The notes under the pieces are model-generated. The model was not told the DNA's origin. It worked only from the letters and a program-made list of their open reading frames with translations, and searched no databases. DNA of 64,000 nucleotides from Sphingomicrobium arenosum (GTDB taxonomy: Bacteria > Pseudomonadota > Alphaproteobacteria > Sphingomonadales > Sphingomonadaceae): positions 1,426,001 to 1,490,000 of the forward strand of contig NZ_JANPVN010000001.1 in the NCBI RefSeq assembly GCF_026157085.1, written 5' to 3'. Both the position numbers and the translations under genes were made by a program. The first letter of the stretch is position 1. Every line of letters begins with the position of its first letter. Below, piece after piece: positions 27,465 to 38,917 of the stretch.

Positions 27465-28655
27465 TTAGGCTTTGATCGAGCCGACAACCCCCGCGCCGAC
27501 GGTACGACCGCCTTCACGGATGGCGAAGCGCAGGCCCTGGTCCATCGCGATCGGCGCGATGAGCTTGACGCCCAGCTTCACATTGTCACCCGGCATGACC
27601 ATCTCGGTGCCTTCCGGCAGCGTGACTTCGCCGGTGACGTCGGTGGTGCGGAAGTAGAACTGCGGACGATAGTTCGCAAAGAACGGCGTGTGACGGCCGC
27701 CCTCGTCCTTCGACAGGACGTAGACTTCGGCATCGAACTCGGTGTGCGGGGTGATCGAACCCGGCTTGGCCAGAACCTGGCCACGCTCGACGTCGTCACG
27801 ACCAACGCCGCGGATCAGCGCGCCGATGTTGTCGCCAGCCTGGCCCTGGTCGAGCAGCTTGCGGAACATTTCGACGCCGGTCACGGTCGTCTTGGTGGTG
27901 TCCTTGATGCCGACGATTTCGACTTCGTCACCCACGTTGACGATGCCGGTTTCGACACGGCCGGTCACGACGGTGCCGCGGCCCGAGATCGAGAACACGT
28001 CTTCGATCGGCATGAGGAAGTCCTTGTCGAGGGGACGTTCCGGCTCGGGGATCCACTCGTCGACCGCAGCCATGAGCTTCATGATCGCGTCCTGGCCGAT
28101 TTCACGGTTGCTGTCTTCCAGCGCCGCAAGCGCCGAACCGGCGATGATCGGAATGTTGTCGCCGTCGAAGTCGCGCTTCGAGAGTTCTTCGCGGATTTCG
28201 AGTTCGACGAGTTCGAGCAGCTCGGGATCGTCGACCTGGTCGACCTTGTTGAGGAAGACGACCATGGTGGGGACGCCGACCTGCTTGGCGAGCAGGATGT
28301 GCTCCTTGGTCTGCGGCATCGGGCCGTCAGCGGCCGAGACGACGAGGATCGCGCCGTCCATCTGGGCGGCACCGGTGATCATGTTCTTCACATAGTCGGC
28401 GTGACCCGGGCAGTCGACGTGCGCATAGTGACGGTTTTCGGTTTCATACTCGACGTGCGCGGTCGAGATGGTGATGCCACGCTCGCGCTCTTCCGGAGCC
28501 TTGTCGATGTTCGCGAAATCGACGGCTTCCGAAGTGCCATGCTCCGCGAGCGTCTTGGTGATCGCCGCGGTGAGCGAGGTCTTGCCGTGGTCGACGTGAC
28601 CGATGGTGCCGATGTTGACGTGCGGTTTGTTCCGCTCGAATTTTGCCTTCGCCAT
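27465..28655 (-). CDS. tuf: Elongation factor Tu
   Basis: Delivers aminoacyl-tRNA to the ribosome. 396 residues: P-loop GHVDHGKTS, the switch regions ([17 protein letters not shown]), NKVD for guanine, and the C-terminal barrel domains ending [10 protein letters not shown]. Only one copy is in the window. It is the last gene of the str operon, 97 bp after fusA. Confidence 0.98.
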   Translation of the reverse strand: MAKAKFERNKPHVNIGTIGHVDHGKTSLTAAITKTLAEHGTSEAVDFANIDKAPEERERGITISTAHVEYETENRHYAHVDCPGHADYVKNMITGAAQMDGAILVVSAADGPMPQTKEHILLAKQVGVPTMVVFLNKVDQVDDPELLELVELEIREELSKRDFDGDNIPIIAGSALAALEDSNREIGQDAIMKLMAAVDEWIPEPERPLDKDFLMPIEDVFSISGRGTVVTGRVETGIVNVGDEVEIVGIKDTTKTTVTGVEMFRKLLDQGQAGDNIGALIRGVGRDDVERGQVLAKPGSITPHTEFDAEVYVLSKDEGGRHTPFFANYRPQFYFRTTDVTGEVTLPEGTEMVMPGDNVKLGVKLIAPIAMDQGLRFAIREGGRTVGAGVVGSIKA

Positions 28656-28752
28656 TATACGCCTCTTTGTCTGTTCGTATGTCTTCAGTTGGTTGGGCGG
28701 GCGCCCTAAGACGCGCCGCCCATAACGCCTAATTTGCGGTTACGCCAGCCCT

Positions 28753-30840
<2,088 letters not shown>

Positions 30841-30908
30841 GGGATCAGTCTCCGAAGATCAAGGGGTGGCCGCCGAATGGCGACCCCCCGTTACAGTTTG
30901 AATGCGAA

Positions 30909-31379
30909 CTACCAGCGATAGTGGCTGAAGGCGCGGTTCGCTTCGGCCATGCGGTGCGTGTCTTCGCGCTTCTTGACGGCGTTGCCACGGTTGTTGGCGG
31001 CATCCATCAGCTCGCCCGACAGGCGCGCGGCCATGGTCTTTTCGGGACGCGCACGCGCGGCACCGATAAGCCAGCGAATGGCCAGCGCCTGGGCGCGGTC
31101 CGGACGGACCTCGACGGGCACCTGGTAGGTCGCACCACCGACGCGGCGCGAACGCACTTCGACGGCAGGCTTGATGTTGTTGAGGGCGTCGTGGAAGACG
31201 GCCAGCGGATCGTTCTTTAGGCGCGCTTCGACGCTGTCGAGGGCACCGTAGACGATGCTTTCGGCGACCGACTTCTTACCATCGAGCATGACCGAGTTCA
31301 TGAACTTGGACAGCACCAGATCCCCGAACTTGGGATCGGGAAGGATGACGCGCTTCTCAGGGCGACGACGACGGGACAT
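30909..31379 (-). CDS. rpsG: 30S ribosomal protein uS7
   Basis: 156 residues; [10 protein letters not shown] start, [14 protein letters not shown] and the C-terminal helix ending AFSHYRW. The longer upstream frame (from 31457) is not used because the ATG at 31379 is the family start. Confidence 0.97.
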   Translation of the reverse strand: MSRRRRPEKRVILPDPKFGDLVLSKFMNSVMLDGKKSVAESIVYGALDSVEARLKNDPLAVFHDALNNIKPAVEVRSRRVGGATYQVPVEVRPDRAQALAIRWLIGAARARPEKTMAARLSGELMDAANNRGNAVKKREDTHRMAEANRAFSHYRW

Positions 31380-31498
31380 AGGAAATTCCTTTTTCAGTTC
31401 CACCGGCCCACCGGCCCGACCCCTGTCGGACCCTCGTGGCGAGCGGCGGACGATCAACCTGTCATCCGGTCAGGCAAGGCCGACCGGACGCGAAGCGC

Positions 31499-31870
31499 TT
31501 ACTTGGGACGCTTGGCGCCGTACTTCGAACGGCTCTGCTTGCGGTCCTTGACGCCCTGCGTGTCGAGCACGCCGCGCAGCACGTGATAGCGCACGCCCGG
31601 AAGGTCGCGCACACGGCCGCCGCGGATCAGCACGACGCTGTGCTCCTGGAGGTTGTGGCCTTCGCCCGGGATGTAGGAAATCACTTCGCGGCTGTTCGTC
31701 AGACGCACCTTGGCGACCTTGCGAAGCGCCGAGTTCGGCTTCTTCGGGGTCGTGGTGTAGACGCGGGTGCAGACACCGCGCTTCTGCGGGTTCTGTTCCA
31801 TCGCAGGGACCTTCGATTTGGCCTTCTGGATGGTGCGACCCTTGCGGATCAACTGGTTAATCGTGGGCAT
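31499..31870 (-). CDS. rpsL: 30S ribosomal protein uS12
   Basis: 123 residues; [12 protein letters not shown] start, [19 protein letters not shown] and [20 protein letters not shown] with the wild-type Lys residues, i.e. no streptomycin-resistance substitution visible. First gene of the str operon. Confidence 0.97.
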   Translation of the reverse strand: MPTINQLIRKGRTIQKAKSKVPAMEQNPQKRGVCTRVYTTTPKKPNSALRKVAKVRLTNSREVISYIPGEGHNLQEHSVVLIRGGRVRDLPGVRYHVLRGVLDTQGVKDRKQSRSKYGAKRPK

Positions 31871-32051
31871 GAAGCCTTCACCTTTCATCGTGCCGGGCAA
31901 CCCCCGGCGGTTACTTTGCTCCAACAGGCAATAGCGAAGACCCCTCCCCGATCGTTCGAAGAAGGCCTCCGCGTCCCATGCTGCAAGCAATGTTCAGCTC
32001 TGTCCGTGGTTTAGGTCGATCAGAATCGCCATCCGCCCCGGACGAGCGCGC

Positions 32052-32079
32052 CTTTAAAGGAGCTTGGGGCAAGCGTCAA
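32052..32079 (-). promoter_or_regulatory. Candidate housekeeping promoter of the str operon
   Basis: On the minus strand TTGACG (32079-32074) is followed after 15-17 bases by a TTTAAAG-type -10 region (32058-32052). It lies about 180 bp upstream of rpsL, leaving a long leader. The -35 is good and the -10 is weak. The remainder of the gap 31871-32125 shows no gene. Confidence 0.4.
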
Positions 32080-32125
32080 TGGCACCGGCGGAACAAGACG
32101 GCGAGGCGAGACGCTGGCACGAGCG

Positions 32126-32389
32126 ATGACGCTCTATCTCGTGCTGCTCCCCGCCGACGTGTCGGTCGATTTCGCCGACGATGCCCACCCGCTCAGCGAG
32201 ACGCTGTGGCTGGTTCGCTCGGCCCGCGACCGCTCGCGGCTCTTTCACGACCTGCGCGACCAGTTCGCGCGCGGCCTGCCGTTGATGGTGGCGCCGCTCG
32301 AGGATTGCCCCGAGGGCTGGCCCAAGTTCAAGCATCTCGCCCCCGGCGCCCTCGCGTGGCTGCGCGCGGGCGCGCCGAGCCAAGGCTAG
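32126..32389 (+). CDS. Hypothetical protein (87 residues)
   Basis: A small soluble protein starting MTLYLVLLPADVSVDF, with a conserved-looking LSETLWLVRSARDRSRLFHDLRDQF helix and a KFKHLAPGALAWLRAG end. Not recognised. Codon use is typical of the genome, and its stop shares CTAG with the convergent serine hydrolase gene, as in other real convergent pairs here. No clear ribosome site before the ATG. Confidence 0.55.
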   Translation: MTLYLVLLPADVSVDFADDAHPLSETLWLVRSARDRSRLFHDLRDQFARGLPLMVAPLEDCPEGWPKFKHLAPGALAWLRAGAPSQG

Positions 32390-33870
32390 GGCCGCTCGCC
32401 CGCCTCGATCCGTGCGATCATGGCAGAGGCATTCTCAAGGTTCGGGTCGAGCGCGAGGGCGCTGCGATAGGCCGCGATCGCGTCGGCATCGCGCCCGGCA
32501 TGCCACAGCGCCTCGCCATAGCTGTCGCGCATATTGGCGCTTTGCGGATGCGCCTCGATCCCGCGTTCGAGCAGGGCGATCGCTTCATCCGGTCGGCCGC
32601 GGCCGAGGAACTGATAGGCCATCCAGTTGATCGAGCCCTCGTCCATCTCGCCCGCGAGCTGCGTGGCCTCGTCGTCAGCGCCGGTGCGCAGCGCCATCGC
32701 CGCGCGGCGCCACAGGCTCGCCTCGGGCGGCGCGACGGGCTCGCCATGGGCAAGGCTTTCGAGTGCGTCGGAGACGTGCGTGACCGCCATCGAGCCGTCC
32801 ATTTCGTCGCCGTTGATAAGCACCACGGTGGTGATGTCGCTCTGCGGGAAATAGCGCAGGTCCGAATAATAAGGCCCGATATGGCCGTCGTGATAGATGA
32901 AGGTGCGGCCATTGGCGCGTTCGGCGCGGAACAGGCCGCGCCCGGTCGCCACCTTGCCGTACCAGTCGCTATCGACCCACGGTTCGGCGGGCTCGGTCAT
33001 GACGGTGAGCATGGCGGGATCCTCGAACACTTCGCCGCCGTGCAGCGCGCGGGTCCAGCGGAACAGGTCGCCGACGGTCGAGACGATCATCCCGGCGGCA
33101 TAAGGCGCGCCATGGTCGTCCATATAATCCGCGGCCTCCCAGCCGAGCACGGTAGGGGCCATGCCGCGCGCTTCCATCGCGATGGGCTCGTCCGCCTCGG
33201 GCAGGCTGGTCTCGTCGAGCCCAAGCGGATCGAGCAGCAGGGTGCGCACCGCCTCCTTGTAGGACAGGCCGCTCGCCTCCTCGATGATCGCGCCGAGGAT
33301 CCAGTAATTGGCATTGGAATAATGCGACTGCCCCTCGCCGCGCGCCGCCGCGCCGGGCTCGCCGCGCAGCGGATCGCTCATGATGCGGCGGATGTGCGGT
33401 TCGGGATCCTCGACCTTCAGCACCCGGACATCGGCGCGGCGACCGGCGCGGCGGTCGATCCCGCTGTCATGCGCCATCAGCTGGGCGATGGTGATGCGAT
33501 TGCCGGCCGCCGGTTCGTAATAGGGCAAGTGATCGGTGATGACATCGTCGAGCGAGAGCTTGCCCTGCTCGGCCAGCTTGAGCGCGGCCGCGACGGTGAA
33601 CTGCTTGGAGACGGACGCGATACGGAAGCGATGGTCGGCGGTGAGCGGCTCGCCGTCGACGCCGCCCAAGCCATGGCCTGCGGCATAGAGGATCTTGTCG
33701 CCCTTGCCGATCAGCACCGCGCCATTGAGGACCCCGGCCTCGCGATAGCGCTCGAGTTCGGTGGCGGGATCGCCCGCGATCGCGAAGGCCGCGGCCTCGC
33801 GCGTTTCGGTGCAGCCCGCGCTCGGCACGGCCATCGCAAGTGCCGCCACCGTCATCCATGCCCTGACCAT
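32386..33870 (-). CDS. Lipoprotein serine hydrolase (beta-lactamase/DD-peptidase fold) with C-terminal TPRs
   Basis: 494 residues. Signal with lipobox VPSAGC (Cys20), then a class-C beta-lactamase-like domain: catalytic Ser-x-x-Lys in ASVSKQFT, the tyrosine motif SHYSNANYW, and a late HDGHIGPYYSD segment in the place of the KTG-type box. The last ~110 residues are TPR-like (YQFLGRGRPDEAIALLERG, ALWHAGRDADAIAAYRSAL). Likely an envelope esterase or peptidase rather than a true beta-lactamase. The start at 33870 gives the signal and follows GGAGAG. Confidence 0.85.
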   Translation of the reverse strand: MVRAWMTVAALAMAVPSAGCTETREAAAFAIAGDPATELERYREAGVLNGAVLIGKGDKILYAAGHGLGGVDGEPLTADHRFRIASVSKQFTVAAALKLAEQGKLSLDDVITDHLPYYEPAAGNRITIAQLMAHDSGIDRRAGRRADVRVLKVEDPEPHIRRIMSDPLRGEPGAAARGEGQSHYSNANYWILGAIIEEASGLSYKEAVRTLLLDPLGLDETSLPEADEPIAMEARGMAPTVLGWEAADYMDDHGAPYAAGMIVSTVGDLFRWTRALHGGEVFEDPAMLTVMTEPAEPWVDSDWYGKVATGRGLFRAERANGRTFIYHDGHIGPYYSDLRYFPQSDITTVVLINGDEMDGSMAVTHVSDALESLAHGEPVAPPEASLWRRAAMALRTGADDEATQLAGEMDEGSINWMAYQFLGRGRPDEAIALLERGIEAHPQSANMRDSYGEALWHAGRDADAIAAYRSALALDPNLENASAMIARIEAGERP

Positions 33871-33968
33871 GCCACTCTCCGTCAATTTTCGCCCCCGGCT
33901 ATCGCCGCCACGCAGGGCTGGCCACCGGGCTTTCGACAAACGTCATGGACGCTCCCATCGGCGGCGAT

Positions 33969-35273
33969 TCAATTCTCCAGGTCGACCACCTGCCCGCGCG
34001 CCATGACGAAGGCGGGCGCCTTGTAGACTTCGACGTCGGCGAGCGGGTCGCCGGTGACGGCGAGGATATCGGCGCTCTTGCCCGGCTCGATGGTGCCGAC
34101 TTCGTCCGACAGCCCCAAGAGGTCGGCGGCGTTGATGGTGGCGGCCACCAGCGCGGCCTCGGGGGTCATGCCATTGGCCACCATCAAGGTGAACTCATCG
34201 GCGTTGCGACCATGTTTCCACACGCCCGCATCGGTGCCGAAAGCGATTTTCACCCCGGCGGGCACGAGCCGCTGGAGCGACTTGCCGGTGATGCCGATGC
34301 GCCACTGGATCTTCTCGGCGACCGAGGGGGCTTCATTCTCGATCCCCGCTGCGACGCGCGCGTGATAGCTGTTCACGGTCATCAGCGTGGGAACGTAATA
34401 GGTGTCGCTCGCCGCCCAGGCGCGCACCAGTTCATCGGACAGGATGGTGCCATGTTCGATACTGTCGACGCCAAGCTGGACTGCCATCAGCGCGCCGTCG
34501 GCGCCATGGGCGTGGACCGCGATCCTTTTGTCGTAGAGCCGCGCGGTCTCGACGATGGCACGCGCCTCGTCCATGTGCATCTGCGCGCCGAGGCCAGCGC
34601 CGATGCGGCTGTTGACCCCGCCGGTGATGGCGAACTTGATGACGTCGGCGCCATTGGCGACCTGTTCGCGCACCGCGCGGCGGCAATCGGCGGGCCCGTC
34701 GCAGGTATTGCCGTTCAACTCCATCATCGGACGAAAGTCGGGACGCAGCCCGACCGCGCCGTCCATGTGACCGGCGGTGGTCGAGATGGGCATGCCGGCA
34801 TCGAGGATGCGCGGTCCCATGACGAGCCCTTCGGCCACCGCGGTGGAGAGCGCTTCGGTCGCGCCGGTGCCATCGCCGAGATTGCGCACCGTGGTGAAAC
34901 CCGCGCGCAACGTCTTCATGCCGTTGACGTAAGCGTTCAACGTGTACCAATTGTCGGTGCGCACGAAGCCTTCGAGGAAGCCCGCATTGCCGGTGCTGTC
35001 GCTGGTGAGATGGACATGGGCATCGATGAGGCCGGGAAGCACCGTCTTGTCCGACAGGTCGATCAGCGTGGCGCCTGCGGGCACGTCGGCAAAGCCGTCG
35101 GCGAGCGAGATGATGCGGCCGTCATCGACGATGATGGTCGAGGGGCCGCGCACCGCCTCGCCCGGCACGGCGATCAGCCGTCCGGCGTGAATCACCTGCG
35201 GCGCGGCCTGCGCCCCGCTCGCGAGCAGGGCGGCGACCAGCCCGCCGATCAGTCCTTTGGTTGCAATGCCCAT
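33969..35273 (-). CDS. Exported amidohydrolase (imidazolonepropionase-like) II
   Basis: 434 residues with a signal peptide (ending ASGAQA). TIM-barrel metal-dependent hydrolase: first metal pair HVH in GLIDAHVHLTSD, then KFAITGGV with the bridging Lys, AVHAHGADG and SIEHGTILS His residues, and FGTDAGVWKHG with the catalytic Asp. Relatives hydrolyse Xaa-Pro or other dipeptides and cyclic amides. The ATG at 35273 follows GGAGGAG and overlaps the end of the upstream amidohydrolase gene by 25 bp, so both form one operon. Confidence 0.87.
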   Translation of the reverse strand: MGIATKGLIGGLVAALLASGAQAAPQVIHAGRLIAVPGEAVRGPSTIIVDDGRIISLADGFADVPAGATLIDLSDKTVLPGLIDAHVHLTSDSTGNAGFLEGFVRTDNWYTLNAYVNGMKTLRAGFTTVRNLGDGTGATEALSTAVAEGLVMGPRILDAGMPISTTAGHMDGAVGLRPDFRPMMELNGNTCDGPADCRRAVREQVANGADVIKFAITGGVNSRIGAGLGAQMHMDEARAIVETARLYDKRIAVHAHGADGALMAVQLGVDSIEHGTILSDELVRAWAASDTYYVPTLMTVNSYHARVAAGIENEAPSVAEKIQWRIGITGKSLQRLVPAGVKIAFGTDAGVWKHGRNADEFTLMVANGMTPEAALVAATINAADLLGLSDEVGTIEPGKSADILAVTGDPLADVEVYKAPAFVMARGQVVDLEN

Positions 35274-36565
35274 GGCACCATCTCCTCCACGGGCGTGCCG
35301 CCCTTCAATACCTGTTGCACATCCTCGAGCAGCGTCACGTCGGCGAGCGGATCGCCCGCCACCGCCACCATGTCGGCATAGCGCCCGACGGCGATGGCAC
35401 CGACATCGTCCTCGCGGCCCAATGCCTCGGCGGCATTCCATGTCGCCGCGCGGATCGCCTCGAGCGGCGTCATGCCATAGTCCACCATGACCGCGAACTG
35501 GCCGGGCACCCAGGCGGGCGGCATGACGCCCACGTCGCTGGCGAAGACCATGCGGACCCCGGCCTCGTGCGCGGCGCGGAAATTGTCGCGCTGCGCCTGC
35601 GCGATTTCGCGGTCCTTGCGCAAATTCTCGGGCAGGGTGCCGGTGCTCTCCCCCATCGCCTGCGTATAGTCGGTGTTGCGGATATCCATCGCGAACCAGA
35701 CCGGGCGGTCGCGGTTCACGGCCATGGCGATGCCTTCGGCATCGACGAGGCTGGCATGTTCGATGGTGTCGATTCCGGCCGTGATGGCGCGCTTGATCCC
35801 TTCGGCCCCATGCGCATGCGCGGCGGCGCGAAGGCCCCATTGGTGCGCTTCCTCGGCGATGGCGGACAGTTCGGCGACCGACAGCTGTGGCTGCCCCGGC
35901 TCGGTATTGAGCGAAAACACCCCGCCGGTAGCGCAGACCTTGATGACCTCGGCGCCATATTTGCGCTGGCGGCGGACCTGGTAGCGCAGTTCCTCGGGCG
36001 TATCGCCGATCCCCTCGCCTTTTTCCTCGGGATCGAGGCTGGGCGGCAGGAAGCTGCTATCGCAATGTCCGCCGGTGGCGCCGAGCGAATAGCCTGCCGG
36101 GACGATGCGAGGGCCGACGACATAGCCGTCCTCGATCGCTTGGCGGAGGCCGACACCGATGCGGTCGCGGCTGCCGACCATGCGCACGGTGGTGAAGCCC
36201 AGTTCGAGCATCGCCTGCGCGGTCGGCACGCTGGTGATGGCCCAGAAACTGTCGGTCTTTTGATAACGGCGATAGCCGCGAATGTCGGCGGGCGAAGAGA
36301 AATGGACGTGCATGTCGATCAGCCCCGGCAGCAGCGTCATGCCGGGGTAGGTCCACACCGTATCACCGGGGCGTGCGCCAAGCGTTTGGCCCTCGCCCAG
36401 CTCCTCGATCGAGACGATGCGCCCGTCCGCGCCGACCCGGATTACCGGATTGTCGACATAGCGCCCCGCCGCCACATCGAGATAGCGTTCGGCGGTAATA
36501 TAGGTGTCGGCGCTGGCCGCCTGCGGCAGCATCATCGCCGCAGCGATCGTCAAGGCAAGGCGCAT
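35249..36565 (-). CDS. Exported amidohydrolase (imidazolonepropionase-like) I
   Basis: 438 residues, signal peptide ending QAASA. Same fold and motif set as the next gene: GLIDMHVHFSSP, KVCATGGVFS (bridging Lys), AAHAHGAEG, TIEHASLVD and FASDVGVMPP. The two proteins clearly belong to one family but differ enough to suggest different substrates. First gene of the pair. Confidence 0.87.
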   Translation of the reverse strand: MRLALTIAAAMMLPQAASADTYITAERYLDVAAGRYVDNPVIRVGADGRIVSIEELGEGQTLGARPGDTVWTYPGMTLLPGLIDMHVHFSSPADIRGYRRYQKTDSFWAITSVPTAQAMLELGFTTVRMVGSRDRIGVGLRQAIEDGYVVGPRIVPAGYSLGATGGHCDSSFLPPSLDPEEKGEGIGDTPEELRYQVRRQRKYGAEVIKVCATGGVFSLNTEPGQPQLSVAELSAIAEEAHQWGLRAAAHAHGAEGIKRAITAGIDTIEHASLVDAEGIAMAVNRDRPVWFAMDIRNTDYTQAMGESTGTLPENLRKDREIAQAQRDNFRAAHEAGVRMVFASDVGVMPPAWVPGQFAVMVDYGMTPLEAIRAATWNAAEALGREDDVGAIAVGRYADMVAVAGDPLADVTLLEDVQQVLKGGTPVEEMVPWALQPKD

Positions 36566-36635
36566 GGTTCGTCCCCCATTTCGTCACGGAAGACTAGGGC
36601 GCGGGGGTGGCCGCCTGTCAATCCTTAGGCGCGCA

Positions 36636-36977
36636 TCAATCCTTGAGCGGGTCGTGGCCCCAGTTCATGAGGCTGTAGCGCCAGTCCGAATGTTCGACAT
36701 CGCCGTCGGGTCCTTGCGCGCAGTGGCGGTGCACATAGCCGATGACCTTTTCCATATGGTCGTGATCGGCATCGGTGAGCTCGTCGACATTCTTGCGCTT
36801 GATCTCGACGATGCGGCGGCCCGAACGGTGGCCGGTGCTCTCGCCGGAGTCATTGTCGCCGACCGATTTCGATTCCTCGGTGTCGAGCCAGTCTTCGAGT
36901 TCGGACGGGCTCATGTTGACGACGTCGCGAAATTCCTTGCGGATGTCGACGCGGTCTTTCTGGTCGCTGTCACTCAT
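36636..36977 (-). CDS. DUF3140 family protein
   Basis: 113 residues. Family hallmarks: EFRDVVNMSPSELEDWLDTEESKSVG, GESTGHRSGRRIVEI, the helical DADHDHMEKVIGYVHRHCAQ and the end WRYSLMNWGHDP. Function unknown. It starts after an AAGGAG site that is partly buried in a hairpin (36989-37012). Confidence 0.85.
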   Translation of the reverse strand: MSDSDQKDRVDIRKEFRDVVNMSPSELEDWLDTEESKSVGDNDSGESTGHRSGRRIVEIKRKNVDELTDADHDHMEKVIGYVHRHCAQGPDGDVEHSDWRYSLMNWGHDPLKD

Positions 36978-36988
36978 GTCCGTGTCTC

Positions 36989-37012
36989 CTTCGCCCGATT
37001 GAACGGGCGAAG
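36989..37012 (-). promoter_or_regulatory. Hairpin overlapping the ribosome site of the DUF3140 gene
   Basis: Nine-bp perfect stem cttcgcccg (36989-36997) / cgggcgaag (37004-37012) with a 6-nt loop. In the mRNA the 3' arm ends in GAAG, which runs into the AAGGAG site 10 bases before the ATG, so the folded form would hide part of the site. It could also slow or end transcription from the gene upstream. Confidence 0.4.
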
Positions 37013-37024
37013 AGCCGCGTGGGT

Positions 37025-37471
37025 TCAGGCGAGCTTGCGACCGAAGGCCATCGAGCGCTGGACGAAGGGGTCGAGCGGGGTGTCGAGTTCGAGCACTTCT
37101 TCGTTGGCCGCCTTGCGCTCGCGCGCCTCGGCCTGTTCGGATTTCTCGGCCTCGCGCGCGGCCTTGGCCGCGGCGGCGGCGCGTTGGCGCTCCTGCTTGT
37201 AGCGGGCGATGGCCTCGTCGGCCTCGAAACCGTCGAACTGGCCGGGCGCGGCCTTGGGGCGCGGGTCATCGGCGAACAGCGCGGCGATCTCACTGCCCAT
37301 GTCGAGCAGCTTGGGCAGGGCGAGCAGCAGGCAGGCACCGCCGATGGCGACGATGAACGCACGCATATTGCCGATGATGCCGTCATCGGAGCCGAGGAGG
37401 AGGATGGCGAGCGTGCCGAGGATGACGACGCCGACGCCGGAGCGAACGGGGGTGACGATCTTCTGGTCCAT
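37025..37471 (-). CDS. Membrane-anchored coiled-coil protein of unknown function
   Basis: 148 residues. Two hydrophobic helices (about 12-28 and 34-55), then a basic/Ala-rich coiled coil (YKQERQRAAAAAKAAREAEK, about 91-125) and a short end. Not recognised. A perfect TTAA-N7-TTAA box (37521-37535) lies 50 bp upstream of its start, so it is a likely CtrA target and may act in the cell cycle, division or motility; that is inference. Confidence 0.65.
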   Translation of the reverse strand: MDQKIVTPVRSGVGVVILGTLAILLLGSDDGIIGNMRAFIVAIGGACLLLALPKLLDMGSEIAALFADDPRPKAAPGQFDGFEADEAIARYKQERQRAAAAAKAAREAEKSEQAEARERKAANEEVLELDTPLDPFVQRSMAFGRKLA

Positions 37472-37520
37472 GACCCAGCGTTAAACAAAGAGCGGGCTAC
37501 CACGAGGTAACCGATTGGCG

Positions 37521-37535
37521 TTAATCGTGATTTAA
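37521..37535. promoter_or_regulatory. Perfect CtrA box (TTAA-N7-TTAA)
   Basis: TTAA (37521-37524), seven bases, TTAA (37532-37535): the full consensus for the CtrA response regulator, whose gene lies at 47188. It precedes the coiled-coil membrane protein gene and overlaps the last codon of the lipoprotein gene upstream. Confidence 0.6.
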
Positions 37536-38209
37536 TCCTGTTCGGGACCCGTTTCCTCACCCGCCTGCGCCTGCGCCAGTGCGGCGGCGGCAGCCTCGGC
37601 GGCGGCCTGGCTGTTGACCGTGACCAGCTTGGGCCGTGCCCCGGTCTCGGGCACGACGAGCCACAGCGCGCCGAGATCGAAGAAAGCGCCCTTGTCGGGG
37701 ATGACGGTCATCTGTTCGAGCGCCAGCGAGCGCATCCGGTCGAGCGTATTTTGCGTGAAGACTTCGTCGAAGGCCTCCTCGAGCATGGCAGCCTCGGTCA
37801 GTTCGCGGATCGTCCCATCCTCGCCGATGAAGAGGAGCGGGATGCCTGCCTCGGCGAGCGTGGCGGCGCGGTCGCCGCTGGTGGCGGCATCGCGCAGCGC
37901 CTTCAGCGTCTTTTCAAATTGCGAGGCGCTGGTGGCGGTGGCGCAACTGATCGCCCCGCCCTCGGCCGCGTCATGGCTGCGGTCATAGTCGCGTTCGCTT
38001 TCACCGACGAAATCGCCGGCTTTTTCGCGCGCGTCCCAGATGACGAGCAGGCAATCCTCGGCGGCGCTGCTGCCCGCGGCCTCGCGGCTGCCGTCGACCT
38101 GCGCCTCGTCGAGCGCCTGCATCGCCGGGCTCTCGCCTTCGCCGCAGCCCGTCAGCGCCAGTGCGAACGCGGCCAGAAAAGCCCATTCAACCTTCACGCG
38201 GATCACCAT
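37532..38209 (-). CDS. Lipoprotein of unknown function
   Basis: 225 residues with lipobox ALTGC (Cys22). The mature part is Ala/Glu-rich, with two internal Cys (AEDCLLVIW, AISCATAT) and an Ala-rich C-terminal helix. The segment FIGEDGTIRELTEAAMLEEAFDEVF looks globular. No family recognised. Its start lies within the last 23 bp of the GH24 gene upstream, so the two are co-expressed. Confidence 0.65.
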   Translation of the reverse strand: MVIRVKVEWAFLAAFALALTGCGEGESPAMQALDEAQVDGSREAAGSSAAEDCLLVIWDAREKAGDFVGESERDYDRSHDAAEGGAISCATATSASQFEKTLKALRDAATSGDRAATLAEAGIPLLFIGEDGTIRELTEAAMLEEAFDEVFTQNTLDRMRSLALEQMTVIPDKGAFFDLGALWLVVPETGARPKLVTVNSQAAAEAAAAALAQAQAGEETGPEQD

Positions 38210-38819
38210 ATTCCCCTCTTTCGAACATTCGTCGCCGCCGTTCGGAGCGGTTGACGAGCCCGCCCGCGCGCCGGCCGTCGCGCGCTTTGCTATAGCTCAA
38301 TTCGCGCGCGACCCCGGCATAATCGCCCCTTGCCAGCGCCTCGTTGAGCTTGGGGCTCTTGGACGGCAGCACATTGCCCGGGCCGACGTTATAGACGAGA
38401 TCGACCAGCGCATCGAATTCGTTCTGGCTCAGCGGCGTCGCCTTGGCGATGCGTCGCACGCCGTCCTCGGCCTGTTTGAGGTCGCCTTTCAGGAACTCGC
38501 GCATCTGCGCCTCGGTGATGCGGTCGCCCACGCGCAGCCCGTCCTCGGGGCGGACGAGATGCCCCGCGCCGACGGTCGGCAGGCCGGTGATGTCGCGATA
38601 GACGGTAAGGACCTTGCCCTCTTCCTCCTGGATTGCGTCGACTAGGTCGTCGGAGGCGAACAATTCCTCGGCGAGGAAACGCTGCCCCTCATCGAGCACG
38701 TCACCGACTTCCTGGTCGATGTCTTCTTCGAGGTCCCGAAGGTCCTCGACAGGCGTTTCGCTCACCGTGAAGAAGGCGATCAGGGGGGCGAGCAATTGCG
38801 ACCTGCCGGTGAAGGGCAT
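38187..38819 (-). CDS. GH24 phage-type lysozyme-like protein
   Basis: 210 residues. The region 60-95 carries the T4-lysozyme pattern: Glu in EEEGKVLTVYRDITG, then PTVGAGHL, and the later LSQNEFDALVDLVYNVGPGN typical of endolysins. The first ~55 residues are acidic and helical, with a weak N-terminal hydrophobic stretch but no clear signal peptide. No phage structural genes are nearby, so it is probably a domesticated cell-wall hydrolase. Overlaps the lipoprotein gene by 23 bp. Confidence 0.8.
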   Translation of the reverse strand: MPFTGRSQLLAPLIAFFTVSETPVEDLRDLEEDIDQEVGDVLDEGQRFLAEELFASDDLVDAIQEEEGKVLTVYRDITGLPTVGAGHLVRPEDGLRVGDRITEAQMREFLKGDLKQAEDGVRRIAKATPLSQNEFDALVDLVYNVGPGNVLPSKSPKLNEALARGDYAGVARELSYSKARDGRRAGGLVNRSERRRRMFERGEYGDPREG

Positions 38820-38917
38820 GACGGTCCTTGGGAAAGGGGACGACCCCTGCCCTACGAACCAGCATCAACCCGCGTTCCCCCGATCGGCGGGGCCGACCCG
38901 GCCTCATCGACCCAAGC

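Noticed and set aside
31978..34026. 682-codon + strand frame spanning the rpsL leader and the serine hydrolase
   Set aside because: Shadow of the serine hydrolase gene; it would also run over the 32126-32389 gene in another frame.
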